A stretch of DNA of 64,000 nt from Poecilobothrus nobilitatus (GCA_947095535.1 OX352774.1:223994965-224058964), one strand, 5' to 3'. Counted from the stretch's first letter, positions 10,310 to 24,379 are shown. The notes: a model not told the origin generated them from the sequence alone. Translations and numbers: made by a program.

Positions 10310-13300
10310 TTAAAATGAAGAAAACATATTTATATTATTTTCAATTTATTAATTTATTTAGTATTTATTTTGTAACATAACTAAGATATTGTATTGTATG
10401 TTTAATACCGTTAAACAGAAAATAAAATTTGTATTATTTGTAACTATAGGTATAAAAAATTTTATGTGATAATTTAATTAAATGAACAATTCATATAGAA
10501 ATAAATCTTCCTTTTTTAATATTTAATTAATTCCAAGTATATTAAGTTTTTCGTTGTTTCAGAAGCTAACGTAGTTTTGATGTTGGAGAATTATTTTCTT
10601 ATATATTATATATAGGGAGTTCGGCTCTTAATGGTTTTGGTTGAACTGGGTGATAGCTGGGATGATAGCTCGTTTTTCTACAGTTTTAATATTTTTCAAG
10701 ATAACGGTATTCGAAAGTTTTTTATATTATTCTTACAATTTTGTTTTATTTGTCAATACAAGTTAATATTCCAAAAAATATATTTAAATATATATACACA
10801 TTTTATTTAAAAATATAACACCGTTATTTAACTAATAAAGGCCTTTATTGCAGACATCATTATTATTAAAAAACAATAACAAACAATAATATGAAACATA
10901 AATTTATTACAGTTTAATGCATGTATATATAATTTTTAATTTTATTTATCCATTAATAATTAAATTTATTGTTACCATCAAATTATTAATGTGGTATCCG
11001 CAAAATTTACCTCATATAAATAGTTTTTTTTTATTAAGTTTTTAACCTAAATACATAGTACATATTATATTTTTTTTTCTTGTCTATATTTCAACTTTTT
11101 TCTTTTCTCTTGTATGCAGTTTAAGGAAAGTATTGCAATCCTTTAGTCCATGAATACCATTTTCTAGTATAGTGTATAATATGTAAATACGAAAACTCGA
11201 GAACGCTTTAACAAATTAACATGTATATGAAATTTAATATAATTGTTTTGTGTCAAAAATTTAATTTTTAAATGTTTGGTTCAAGTATGATAACGGTAGG
11301 GAAAGGTGCTCTCTTATAAAATATAAGTACATCGAACATGCAATGATCTTAAAAGTATTTGATTTAGGTAAATATACAACATATCATTTATGTATATATG
11401 TAGGTCCCTATTACTATTATGTATGTCCATATCCCTATGTATATCCTTATATCGCTATTGTTGTTATGTATTTGTTATTTCCTAGGTCAAAGAAAGAACA
11501 TATTTGGTTTTTTTTAAATAATTTTACATCAATATACAGTATTGAATAAAATAAAGTAAAAACTAAATTTTTATAAGACAATATTAAGGATACTTAAAAA
11601 GCTACGCTATGCAATTATGACAATGAATTATAGATAGTTGTAATGTTTGTTTACTTTTAGTAAATCAAAGGTTAATTTCATATTTTTATTTGTTGACTAA
11701 TTTTATCATTTTATTTATTCATTCATATAATTTTTTTTTTTATTGATACTGTCAAAGCTAGAAGTGAAAAGTTTAGAAAATTTGAAGCGCAATGAGTTAC
11801 TAATGAATGTAATGTTGCTAAAAGAAATATAATATACAACTTTAGATTAACTTTGTGATAGATTTATAAGATTGTTAGATAGTTAGATTTGGCCTGAACA
11901 AATGACGTAAATCTCAAAAACTTATTTTATTTTGAATTATCAATTTCATAGAATGGAGATCATATTTGCCTTGTATATTGCACATATCGGCCGCTATAAG
12001 CTGGAATAAACACAAACAGAAAAACTGAATTAACATATAAGGTTATGAATTTTGCACAATGTCGACTCATTAACAATAACCTAAAAATACTTAAAAGATA
12101 AATAAACCAAAAGAAGTTTTTATATTTAACGTATAAGAAGACAGGAAAATGTTAAAAACGAAAAACCGAACAAAAAAAAAAATTACAACATTATTAGATA
12201 TGAACGTTTTCAATATTTACTTTTAAAAACTTAAGTAAAAAATAAGTCAAAATAAATGAAAACCGGGATACTATAAAATACTATATGTAAAAATTGAAGC
12301 TTCAAAAACAAAAAGTCAACCAAAAAACAGGTGAATTGAAAATATTAAAAAAAAAAAAAAAAAATTTGTATTTCAAATACAAATTCTTGAATAGATTAAT
12401 AAAGATAATTTCTAATTATTTCCAATTTTAATTGAAGTTTTTAAGTCATATGATAATGATTTTATTTTTGTGTTATAAACTGTAGATCATATATATATGT
12501 ACTCATATATTATATACATATGTATATCAATATTGTAATAAAACTGAAAATAGCAAAGATAATATTTTATAATTTTATATCGTAAATACTATTCATTTCC
12601 GAAGGACTTGATATTGTGTGCACATTTTACTGTCGGATATTATATTTCACATAAAAGGATAACGAATTGAATAATAAGTATTCACGTTAATATACAATAT
12701 GTCCGTGTTATGCTTGTTTTTTTTTTTTTTTTATTCAATTTTGTTTATTGTGTAAATATATATTATATGTATGTACATTTTGTAATATTTTTACAATTTA
12801 TACTTGTACTTACTTATACATATATATATTATAGTATATTTTATTTATTTATTTTTTTTTTTTTTTTTGTTTATTTCAAAAATTATTTGAAAATAACAAA
12901 AATTGGATTAAACTTTATTGATAACATTAACTGACCATCAATGAGCACAATATATATGCATATATGAATTATTTATATACCTGTATGTATATATATATAT
13001 ATGTAAATTTGCATGGATTCAAATAATGTGAAGTGTTTATTGAATAAAATCAATTATATGTCAGAGGGAAAAAATTGATAAAATTACCTTAATTTCTTTT
13101 AATTTAGTTTTTGTTTAATATTTTTTTTTGTCTTTTTTTGTTCAATCAGGAGTTTTATTTATTAAGTGAATTTATGCTTAAAGAATGAAGAGAAAGGCGA
13201 CTGTAGAAACTGAAAATGGTATTTTATATATTATATATATTATACTTGCTCATAATATGTGATATATATTATTATATATATATATATGTATTATAAGGTG

Positions 13301-15160
13301 AAAGTTTATATTAATTAACTGATAAAATTGAATGTTATAAATTTTTTTTTTTTTTATAAATAATAAATATTAACTATAATTAAATAACTATTATATAGAA
13401 TATATACGAAAATAAAAAAAAAATAATGTGATAATATTAATTATTTAATATTTTTATATATATATATATAGGTTAAATTAATTAATTTGTTGAGTGGTAA
13501 TATAAAGTATATATTCTTTATAATTAAATATTTATAAAATATAAAACTGTATGTGGTTAATATTATGTGGTATAAATAATTTAATAGAAATTTGCATATT
13601 TAAAATCAATTCAAGAGAAAAATAAATTTTTCTTTTTGATTCATTATTTATTTATAGAGTATTTTTTTTTTTTTTTTTTTTTGTGATATACTGTAAAAAT
13701 AATAAAAATTTTTTTTACACATATGTACATATAAAGAATTTTAAATTTAACATTTTTGAATAATATGTTATTATGTATTTTCATTGTTATTTTTATTTGT
13801 ATATTTTTAGTCGGAAATATATAAAAGTAAATGGAAAAAATAAAATGTACCATTTAACAGTATCTAATTTTTTTTTCAAATATTTCTAACATATAATCAT
13901 ACTTGCCTAAATATTCCCATACCATTTTTATTGCGTTAGTATTAAGGAAGATGATTCTACTATATTATCACATAAATAAAAATCTCAAATATTAAGAGGT
14001 CTAATTTTTTTAATATCTTTTGAAGATTATCACAAATTTTAAGATTTAAAAGATTTTAAAAATCTTTAATATATTTTTTTCTTTTTAAAAATTTTTATGT
14101 ATATTTTACATTAATTTTAAATTTACATTTTTAAGATTCGAATATGATATGTTTTGTTTGCTAAAAAGTTTTTAAAAATATATAAATATAAAAAATTCTC
14201 AATTATTTCAGGGTCTTTATGAAAAATAAATAAACAATAAATAAATATTTAAATTTTTTATTCATATAATAACACTTAAAATTGTTATTTTGTTTTTTGT
14301 AAAATCTTTTTTTATGACAATCACATGTTTTTTGAATTTAACTTATTTTGTGTTTCTTCTTAAAAATCAATATTAAATATTGTACACATGTTGCAAAATA
14401 TATTCTTTTCTTTATATATATGTGAAAAAAATATTCCTCGTATATTAGAAATGGATTTAAAGAAAATAATAAAAATAATAAGAATTGTTTTTTAAACGTT
14501 ATCACGATTGTTTAACCAGTTATTAAAATTGTTTCCCTAAAAGTATGCAATAGGTATACTATTATTTTTAATATGACGATAAGTGCTTTATTGCCCCTGA
14601 TCACTTTATTTTTTAGATATAAATGGTTATATTTAAAACTAAAATCATATCCCCCTACTATATAACAATAGTAGACGGACTAGATGCAAAACCATTGAAT
14701 ACAACTCGGGTAACAAAATTAAAAACTCTGAAAATATGACATGAGAATTCCTTTTAAGGATACTTCTATCAAACAGTCTTATTGGTGGTTAGGTACATCA
14801 TAAAACATTTACTAAAACATGTTTGTAAATTAATAATATAGCATAGGTTAAGGTAATTTAAGTAAGTATAAATTAGGATAGATAAGTTAAGTTAGGTTAG
14901 ATTTTATTAAAAGTAAGAAGCATATTGTTTTTTTACAAAAATTTTTATAATGAAAATCTAAAAAAATGAATCTAATTACATGTGTATTAAAACAAAAAAA
15001 AAATTATATAACTCAATAAATTAACATAAAAAAATATATATTTTTAAATGTTAAGTAATTCAAAATTAAGCACTAAAACCATTTTTGTAAACTTTTTCTT
15101 AGGTTAAGCTAAAATAAGATATGAATTAAATAAAAAATAATTCAGATTTTTATGATTATT
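10310..15160. other. AT-rich DNA upstream of coding exon 1, likely intron
   Basis: The acceptor at 10307-10309 means the transcript's preceding exon lies somewhere to the right, so at least part of this stretch should be intron. I could not pick a 5' exon or a promoter. A small less AT-rich patch at 10560-10690 (repeating TGATAGCT) and one at 14640-14800 stand out, without a clear reading frame. The rest is homopolymers and AT microsatellites, for example around 13235-13290. Confidence 0.5.
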
Positions 15161-15163
15161 TTC

Positions 15164-15235
15164 GGTAGCCGAGTGGTTAAGCCGTTAAACACAGGGCTTA
15201 TTAATCAGGGCAGTGGAGATTTAAATTATTAATAT
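15164..15235 (+). mobile_element. degenerate tRNA-derived SINE head (SINE-A-like)
   Basis: CGGTAGCCGAGTGGTTAAGC is a good pol III A-box context and aligns with the start of the SINE-A head on the minus strand near 20.56 kb (CGGTAGCCTAGTGGGTAGAC). The expected B-box position has decayed to AGTGGAGATTTAAATT. No 3' body or tail follows. A diverged tRNA pseudogene is the alternative. Confidence 0.45.
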
Positions 15236-15239
15236 TTAA

Positions 15240-16130
15240 TTTTAAATTGTCTTTTTAGTTACTATTTCAGATTTATTTATTTTCCGTTTTTTTTTCAGAA
15301 ATATCCTTTTCGCTAATACACCATATGTTAAACATAATGTTAATACATAAATATTGACAATTGTATTTTGAAAACATTCTAAATAATTTGTCTCCATAAA
15401 TGATAGAGAGACAGGCATTGAATGCTCTTAATCTTTATATTTATAAAAGTAAAAATTATACTAAAAAATTTTATATTTTGCAGTTTTTGTTGAAAAAATT
15501 TAAATTTTATCAATGCGAATTTGGTCTGGAAGTCTCTGCAATATGCACATATATAATTTTTTTATAATTTGAAATTAGTGCAAAATACAGAAGGTGTTAC
15601 ACTTTCAAATTAAATTGTATATAAAATAAGATCGTAAATTTTTTAAGAAAAATTTTCGCATAATTTCTTTTTTTTTTTTTTGGTGCTTTGTAAAGTTGGT
15701 AATGATTTCTAATAACATGAAAAGTAACACTATAAGATAGGTCATCATATTGCATATAAGAATATAATAATATGTATTCATGAAAATAACTATAGCCACA
15801 GATGGATTCCAAATTAGAATGAATTAAATATGAAGTAAGAAAAATAAATTTTTGAAAGTGAATGAAATTGTATAGTAGAAAAAAATATATGAACGCAAAA
15901 AAGAAAAAAAATAATTAATTATATATCATAAATTATTTTTTTTTTGATGTTTTTTTTGTTTCTTAGAAGTAATTTCACAAAAGTTTTGATTGTTTTTTTG
16001 CGAATTTAAACAAAAAATCGTTACTTGTATTGTTACTTGTATAAGATATTAACAAATTTTTAGAATAGGTACATGTACGTCAACATAATATATATTTTTG
16101 TTATTGACAAAGTGCATAACAGTTCTATAC
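15240..16130. other. AT-rich non-coding DNA
   Basis: No recognisable gene, RNA or repeat. Two overlapping short minus-strand frames at 15597-15812 are Tyr/Phe/Lys-rich chance ORFs. Confidence 0.55.
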
Positions 16131-16134
16131 TCGA

Positions 16135-16560
16135 TGCCTATGGGATGTTTTTTTCTTTTTTTTCTTGCCACTCCTATGAGGAGTTTAGGGTACCCACTAA
16201 ATCATTTATTATTCATATTTGGCTAAGTTTCAGTTTCGGGAATCATTAATTTCACTAAGCTGTTGATTATTCGGCTGTAGCTATTGTATAAGAATGTGAG
16301 ACTTTTTGAACACGCTTATACAAGAATTATGTTGTATTATTATTTTATTATATATTACAATATGATATTAATTATATTTTATAAGACATATATACTTATT
16401 TTTAATTTAATTATATTCTACTAATTATTTATTATAAGAAAAATCTATATTATTTATTTATTAATCTATATGACCTAGCTGGGGTTTGAACCCGACACTT
16501 TTCGTATGAAAGGCCGGCGCTTTAAATACTACACCATTGGCTGGTGTAGTTTGTATGTTT
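16135..16560 (-). mobile_element. SINE-B copy, near full length
   Basis: On the minus strand the element opens with a tRNA-like head at about 16555-16480: CCAATGGTGTAGTATTTAAA in the A-box region, and a near-perfect B box GGGTTCAAACCCC. About 330 bp of AT-rich body follows, containing AGTGAAATTAATGATTCCCG and GAAACTGAAACTTAGCC, then AGTGGCAAG and an A tail. The copy at 58.8-59.25 kb matches over the same length and order, which defines the family. ATGTTTTT occurs at both edges as a possible short target duplication, but the tail makes that weak. Confidence 0.75.
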
Positions 16561-16564
16561 TTGT

Positions 16565-19500
16565 TTTATAAATTAGGTTTCGATAATTTTTTTTTGGGTT
16601 TCTTTAATTTTCGATATTTGGTTTGTTAAAACATTTGTCATGGTTTTAAAAAGGCTTTATGCCAAATTGTCACTTCTCTTCAGTTATAGATTATAGGTTT
16701 AACAAAACAAAGACTACAAATTTATACATATATATGTGTTTGGGTGGTAGTATCTCAATTTTGCATTCTTTTACGAATTTTAAAAAATTTTTTTTTTAAC
16801 GACAACAAAAATTCTAAAAAATTGCTGCTTCTTTTTTTGTATATATATTAATTCTTTACATTTCCACCTTCTTGCTTATGAGCTTCAAACAATACAAACT
16901 ACATAAAATAATTAGATAAGAATTTAAGAAGTGTAGATTCACAAAAGATTTATCAGCAATTGTGTAGAGTATTTTAATAATATGACATTTTTTTAAATAC
17001 AGTCATATTAATTTCGAATTTCAATGATTTTCTAGATTAAATTAATGTTTATTTTCTATTTATTTTTTCTTAATGTTCTTTTTATTTTCTTTGTAAGCGT
17101 GTTGTATTATTACTATTACAAGAAATCAAATAGGGAAACCAAACTATTTATAGGAAAGAAAAGATAAAAAAAAAATATATATATACTCATGAAATCGAAG
17201 TGAACATTAAATAACTAAAACAAAAAAAAAATAAATACAAAAAATAAACTTTTTTAATTAAATTTTAACATTGAGTCAGAAAGCAAAACAAAAGAATTAA
17301 AATATAACAACATTTCTGAATTTCCGTCATATATTGGAAAATTTACTTCTACCTTTTTCAATCTTGTTTTAAAATTCTGATGTATTTTTTTTCTATAGAT
17401 ACAAAAACTGTACCTTTCATCATATGAAATAAAAACAAGAAAAAAAATGTTAAAAATAAGAAAAATTATTTTCAAAAAAATTTTTTTTTTTTTGAAAAAT
17501 AAAATTTTCGTTTTATTGTACTACTCACTATATTCTCATACATATATTATCTTCTGATGAATCCTGAATACAGGGATGATATTTTTTACTTTGTATTCTC
17601 ATGATGTTCTTACCATTTTCTGCTTAATTTCTATAAAGTAATAGTTCATATTCAGTAAGAATAGCGGTGCGATGGTACTTTTATTGAACTCTTTGAGTTG
17701 GAAAATGTTAATTTTAAAAATGTAAATAAACAATGGAAAATCTAATTAGAAGCGTTTGCAATATTATGCTATCAAAAAATGATCAATTTATGATGAATTT
17801 AAATGGTGACAACTAAAAACTTTAAATAAATAAGCCAAAGTTGTAAATAAAACGAAGACAAGAAAATTTGAGTATTATATTAAAAAAAATAAGTTAAATA
17901 ATAAAAGGTCAAGAATATAATAAAGTAAATTAGTATAAATATATATTTCTTATACAGAATTAACCGGGAATGGAACGGTTATTTTATATACGATTGCAAC
18001 ATTTCCATATATTAAAAAAAAATAAAGATTTTATTTGCGTATAAATCGGTTAACAAATTTTAATTTCTTATTTAATAGATATTTTGTTTAGTAAATCGAA
18101 ATACCTCATTTAGAATTGAGGTAAATATAAAATAAAGAAAGTTCTCATGTCCGCTATTAGTTAACAAAACTCAGTAAACTTTTTTTTTTGTTTAGACCTT
18201 CTTTAAGAACAAAGAAACCATCTATAAAATTATACAATAATTTGCTTACAAAAATTGTTCGACGAATAGTCATATGGGAATGGGTTAACAAATTTTAAGT
18301 CTGTTTATAATCAACTACACTGTTACGAAAATTTGAAAGCTATCTATCAAATTGTTTTTAATTTGAACGAAAAACTTTTTGATAATTTCTAGTGTCGTAA
18401 CTAGTTATTGTATTCACAACAAATTTATTGTATTATTAGGTGAATTACTTTTGCATATAGAGGCAACATATTTACAAGATGTGAAGTCAATTGGTTATAC
18501 CGTTTAATCAAGAGAACTAAACAAAGGTACCTTTTCGAAATTCAGATAAACATTTCGACAAAGTTAGACTGCAAACGAATGTACAGCAATTCATAGAGAA
18601 CAAACAAATATGAACTCTACTTGATTTCTTAATATAAAAGATATAATATGAATTATAACGACAACAATTAGAATCTTTAAATAATCCTGGACTTTTTTGC
18701 CTTGGAACAAAAAAAAAATTTTTTTATTTTATTTTTTGGAAATATTATCATCTTCCTGAGAAGAAGACAAAAATAAAATGTTAAAATTTGGATACACGCT
18801 TTGTAATATCTGAAATATAAAATAGCACTATATAAGTACAAATATATGCAAGGTTTCATACATGTTTTTTTTTTTGATTAAAAAATTATGGTAGTTTTTT
18901 ATTAAAAATTATATATTTTTATATTTTATGAGTATGAATCATATAAAAATGTCATATTATATGTAAATATACATTTATATGTGCAAAACTACATTATCGA
19001 AGTCAAATAAAAAATTCTTGTTTTATATTTAAAAAAAAAAGAGACGAAATTTGCTTGTAATTAAAGAATAAACTTAAAGAAAATCTTAATAAATATCATG
19101 TCATTGATTAAATTATAAAAAACAAAAAAAAAAAAAACAAATAAATCTTGTTAATTATATACAGATATGGAAAAGGAAATACATACTTATATCGATTCTA
19201 AATTTTAAATTGTTAAAATTTAAATAAAATAAAATGTTTCTGATTTTTTAAACTGCATGGGAACAAAATTTATAAATACAAAAATAAATAGAAGAAAATT
19301 TTAAAAGAATGGTAAGTACCACTTGGTAATAAAATTTATAACTCAATTCTTCAATACTTTTAACTTTGCTACTACATATATATTATATACAAACTGTGCT
19401 TATATATTATAAGTCCTATACGAACAAAGTAAGTACATATAGAAATAACACAGTTCATTTAAAATTTTTTTTTACATTTAAAAAAAAAAAAAAAAAAAAA

Positions 19501-20455
19501 GAAATAAAATTAAACAAAAAATAAGTAAATAAATATTTGTTAAAAGTTTTTAATATTCGTCAAAAAATTTTTAATTGGTTTGTATTTTGTTAAGTGTAAT
19601 AAATTTTTATAAAATAAAAAATTATATTTTCCCTTTTTAATGCCATTAACAAGTTTTGTTTAGTCATCAAATAAATTGTTGACATTTTGTAAATATGTGG
19701 TAATATTATAGTTACAACTTAAAATAATTCACATTTGTACTTATATTCAAATAAAATTTTTTTTATTAAAAAATATTTATAAATTTTATTATATGTGTAT
19801 TATGTGTTAAAAAGTGTTATTATTCTTTTCTCTTTAATTTTAAAATTTTAATAAACTAAATAAATTTTTAATTGTAGTACTTGACAATAACGTAAATTTT
19901 AAAATAACCTTATAAGTATTATAATGTTGTATAATGAATTAAAACTAAAATAAAATTTATAACTTAATTATATATTTTTTTTTTCTGTATCATAATATAA
20001 AAATTAAATTTCAAAGCTCATTATATTGTATCTGTATGCCAACTTATACATTATATTTTATTTGTAAAAATGGAAATCATTTAAACTAAAAGTAGATAGA
20101 CTTATATCATTAGATATTTTAGTGTAAAAAAAAGGGAGATTATTATAAAAAATTTCAAATTAAGATTTATAGCGATAAAAACAGAATTATAGGTTTAATA
20201 CTATTATTAATTTATATTGGAATATTTATGTTATATACATTATATTTGGTATAAAATTTGAATAATAAAATTAACAATAAAAACGATAGGATAAGTTTAA
20301 ATGTTAATTAAATTATATATAAAAAACAGCTGTTTTTCTAAACTTTTATAGGCTAAGATAATTTAAGAATGTTAAAAAGAGTAAAATAAAGTTTAAAAAA
20401 AAAAAAAAAAATTATTTATTTTGTTTATATTATATACTATATATTTACTTTATAT
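16565..20455. other. AT-rich non-coding DNA
   Basis: Only homopolymer-rich sequence and chance ORFs. A lower-AT patch at 17540-17710 has no sustained frame on either strand. No repeat family recognised elsewhere in the window occurs here. Confidence 0.55.
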
Positions 20456-20457
20456 TT

Positions 20458-20571
20458 AGTCGTAAGGGGGGTATGTAAAAAAAAAAACACTTACGACCTG
20501 TGCAGGGATCGAGCCCACGCTCCTTCGGTTAATACGTTACACGTCTACCCACTAGGCTACCGAAGCCTCCT
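20458..20571 (-). mobile_element. SINE-A copy, 3'-truncated
   Basis: On the minus strand it reads GAGGCTTCGGTAGCCTAGTG (A box), then the B box GGGCTCGATCCC, CAGGTCGTAAGTG, a T run, and CCCCCCTTACGACT where the match stops. Order and motifs match the 29.6-kb copy (GCCTAGTGGGTAA, GGTTCGAATCCC, GCCGTAAGAG, CACCCTTATGAC). The 3' half with the AGGAAAGGCTGTGTAA motif is missing. Both pol III boxes are intact, so transcription is possible in principle. Confidence 0.75.
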
Positions 20572-21078
20572 CTTTTTAAAATAAATTATCAAAATAATAA
20601 AAAAAATTTTACTTAATTGCATACTTTCAGGATGATTGCTATAACAAAAGTTTTGTAATATTATGTTATTGACTATTTAAAATATGAATATTGGGAGTGC
20701 TAGTAAAAAAAAACGGTTGCAATTAATAAATTATTTTTAAAAATAGTTAGAATTTAACACTGAAATATTACTAAAATATGTTTATTATTTATAAATTAAT
20801 AGAAAATTTTATTTCAACTTTATATGCTGCCACTTATTTTTGTTTTTTTTTTACTTTTTGTTTAAAAGATTTTTTAGATTTAGATTTTTTATAACATATT
20901 TTTATAAATTATTTTTGCATTTTTTTTAAATAATTTTATTCCATCTTTTACAATGAACGAATTTTTTAATTTTAATTCATTCAACATTTTTTTTGTTAGT
21001 TATTTATATGAATTGAGTAGTGGACTATATATAGTAGATTGTTCAATTTCTCTAATTTAAATTATGATTTCAGACCCG

Positions 21079-21160
21079 TTCCACTATACACAACTCCACT
21101 AGACATAATTCCACTAGACACACAATTTCACTCGGACAATTCCACTTGTGCAATTCAACT
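21079..21160 (+). repeat. short imperfect tandem repeats (TTCCACTAGACA type)
   Basis: About six units of 14-17 bp built on TTCCACTAGACACAA (variants TCCACTAGACATAA, TTTCACTCGGACAA, TTCCACTTGTGCAA). A reversed counterpart, AAAGTGGAATTGGG, occurs near 21338-21351. This gives the region a weak fold-back layout like that at 41.9-42.5 kb. An ORF across it (21039-21293) shows no protein-like character. Confidence 0.6.
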
Positions 21161-21359
21161 TTTTATTTGTCAAACGCATTTAGAGTTAAAAATCGCTGCG
21201 ATAGACAGACAAATAGAAAGTGTAATTTATATTATATTAATTAAATTATATAATATTTTCAATAAAACAAAAGAGCTAATAAATTATATATAAGAACTAT
21301 AAGAATAGAAACAGAATAAAATAAAGTTAAATATGCAAAGTGGAATTGGGTAAATTGAA

Positions 21360-24125
21360 TCGAATTTAAAATATTATTCCCTAGTGAAATTATGAAATAT
21401 TTTTTTTATAATAATATTTTATATTCGATTTTTATATTATATTTTTTAATATTTTCAAAACTATTAAATAGTTTTAAATATTTTAATATTAAAATTATTT
21501 AAATATAATATTTTCAAATATTATATGCATACACATTTAAACATATTTATATATTTATTATTGTCTGGATCATGATAATAAAAATCAAATATCTAATAAC
21601 CCATTTTATAGTGATATTTTTCTAAGCATAATAATTTGATTTTCTCTTTTTATGTCATTTAATTTTACGATACTTATTTAATGTTGGTTAAATTACAAAT
21701 AAAAGCATATAATAAAGTTTAAGTTTGATTTTTTTAAATAATCTTTATGTAAACAAAAAATGGTATTAAAGAAGATGTGAAAGAAAATATTAATTTACGC
21801 AATTTTGTGTTTTATTGATTTTTCTTTTGTTTTCAAATTAAAATAAGAATCTTTTTTTTGTTTGTTCAATTTATTAAACTTTCGATAATTTTTATCACAA
21901 TTTAAATTATACAGCACTATTATAATAAACATAAATTAATCAAAGTTATTTCAAAATTTTATGAAGGATAGAGAATAATAATAAATTATTTGTATATATT
22001 ATTATAATATGCAATTATTGTTAAAATGAAAGAAATAAGTTTGGAAGTAGTAAAATTTTAAAAATGTTAAATTCGTAGTTTTTATAAATAATGACCTTTG
22101 TAAATCTATATAGATACGTATAGGTCTAAACAAGTTTCTGAGAATTTATACGCAAAGAAAATAATCAAAATAAAAGATTAGATTAGATTAAATTATAAAT
22201 ATGTGAGTTTAATGTTATATTTATCAAATTTTATTTTATTTAAAAGTCAAGTCAAGTCAAAATATATAATATGACTTTTGATTATAAAAAAAGAATTATT
22301 TTTATATAAGTAATTTTTTAAAAATAATTAAGTCATTTAATATCAAATCAAAATTATTTCAATTATTTAATTTAGTTTCAAAAATTATAAGTATAATTTA
22401 AAATATCTGGATTTGAATGTTTATTTTAAAATTCATAAATTCATTAAAACTTTCTTAATTTAAATTAATTAAAACAATTAATATTTTTATCGGTTAAATA
22501 GTAACTATATGACTTTTTCATATAGTCATATTTTATGAATATACTCATTTAAAACGTCAAATTTTCTCATTTTGAAATTGTTAAATGAGTGCTTGTAAAA
22601 GTGGATTTAGGAAAAAATTATGAAGTATTTTATTTATATTTATGTGAATATAGGCATTTTTATATGACTATACGATAGCATAGGTTGCAAGAAAGCCAGG
22701 GAATTACAAGTCGTTCCAACATGTTTAAAAAAATGGTACTCAGTACTCACCGATTTTGTAGTAAAATTTAAATATCATAAAAAAAAAATAAAAAAATTGA
22801 ACTTTTAAGCACGCCCCAAAAAAACAGAACCCAAAAACTAAGGTACCACTTTTCGGCACTTTTTTTAATTCTTTGCTTTTTTTCTATTACAGTATTGGGA
22901 ACTACGTGTTTTAAATCTTAATTTTTTACTTATAGCTTTTCTTTGTATAGTCAAAACCTCAAAATAAGAAAGTATTGTCGGTTTAAAAAATAATATAAAT
23001 CATTTTAATTTTAAATTCCATTTCATTTTGCCCGACTATCGAAATCGCAAAAAATTATTAAAATGAAATGAAATTTTCCATTTTCATTTTTATGAAATGA
23101 CTATCGACATCAGGACCTATTATATTTAGTATAAAGGAATTAATTAATTCTAGCGGTCAAATATGAAAAAATTGCACGTCATATAAAATTAAAATAATTT
23201 TTTTTTTTTTTAATACAGTTTTACCTTTTTTTGATAATACATTCTTTGTTATTGTCAAATAAAAAAAAAAAAAAAACAATGTTGTTAATTTTAGAACCAC
23301 TGTAATTGATTAAACTCAAAATAAATCTAAACTTATTTTTATTTTCTAAGATTTAAGTATCTACATATATGTATATGTAGCCACATGACTTAAAATTAAT
23401 TTGGGAGAGTGAAAAAAATAATAAAAAATAAAAATAATAATCGATCAACTAACAACAGAAAACAAAACACAATAACCCATAAAAAAAAATCCTTAACTAA
23501 ATACAAAGAAACTCATATATATTTATGATGTACAAAATCATACACAAATATATAAATGTTATATATATATACATATAAGATTTTCTACTAATTTTTGCTT
23601 TTCTTTTAAACAAATTGTATTAAATTGGAAATCAAAAGGAAAAAAAAAATATGTATATGTGAGAAAAAAAAATTTGAAAAGTAATTTTAACTTTTTAAGG
23701 GATATAAACAAAAGAGCTTTTCCTTTTTGTTTTTTTTTTTTTGTTTTATGAATTTTCATTGTATTTTCGTTTTTTTTTTTGAAACATGACAGGTAAACAT
23801 CATAAATTATAATTCATTTTCTCTAATAAGCAATTTTCATCTGAAATTGCTTGTTGTTTTGGCCGTCTCTTGGTCTATTTTATAAGTGATAAATTTTTTA
23901 TTATTTCTTGTATTTATATACAAATGTGTAATAAATTTATATTGTTTTCATTTATCTTAAAAATTTATTATATAAGGCTTTGATTTCTATTAAAATACAA
24001 TACCCGATAAATAAATCTTTCTTTTTATATGCTTTTATGTTAACTCGTCGGTGTCGGTTTATTTATTTATTTGTCATTCTGTCACGCTTTTTATTATCTT
24101 CGTAATTTGCTAGCAACATTTATAA
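21360..24125. other. AT-rich non-coding DNA
   Basis: No gene. A small imperfect inverted arrangement at 23025-23105 pairs CCATTTCATTTT with AAAATGAAATGAAA, and CTATCGA recurs on its right side. A less AT-rich patch at 22670-22870 has no frame. Confidence 0.5.
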
Positions 24126-24127
24126 GT

Positions 24128-24202
24128 GTTGTATGGTGCAGAGAAAAGTGTAGAGGTTTCAAAAGTGGGGGTCATGTTGTTCGAATCCAGTTCACATGCA
24201 AC
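24128..24202 (+). tRNA. tRNA-like pseudogene or SINE head
   Basis: GTTGTATG at 24128-24135 pairs with CATGCAAC at 24195-24202 (one G-U pair) as an acceptor-stem equivalent over a 75-nt span. A B-box-like GTTCGAATCC sits at the right distance from the 3' end, and a T run follows as a pol III terminator would. The D-arm and T-stem do not pair well and the A box is poor, so this is not a functional tRNA. No SINE-A or SINE-B body follows, so it is either a tRNA pseudogene or the head of a third SINE. Confidence 0.4.
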
Positions 24203-24379
24203 TTCTTTTTTTTTTTTAACTATCTATACATCAATATTTTTTGAATAAAATATGTATATATTTTGTATATATGAATTTAAAACTTACATTTTTATCTCTT
24301 TAAAGTAAATTGCTGGAATAAAAAAGAAACACGAACCTCAAATTTCCCAGATTTTTATTTAGCCTAATTCCAGTAATTT

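Noticed and set aside
14830..14915. TTAGG-like motifs (GTTAAGTTAGGTTAG)
   Set aside because: Only a few degenerate units, so not an interstitial telomere array.
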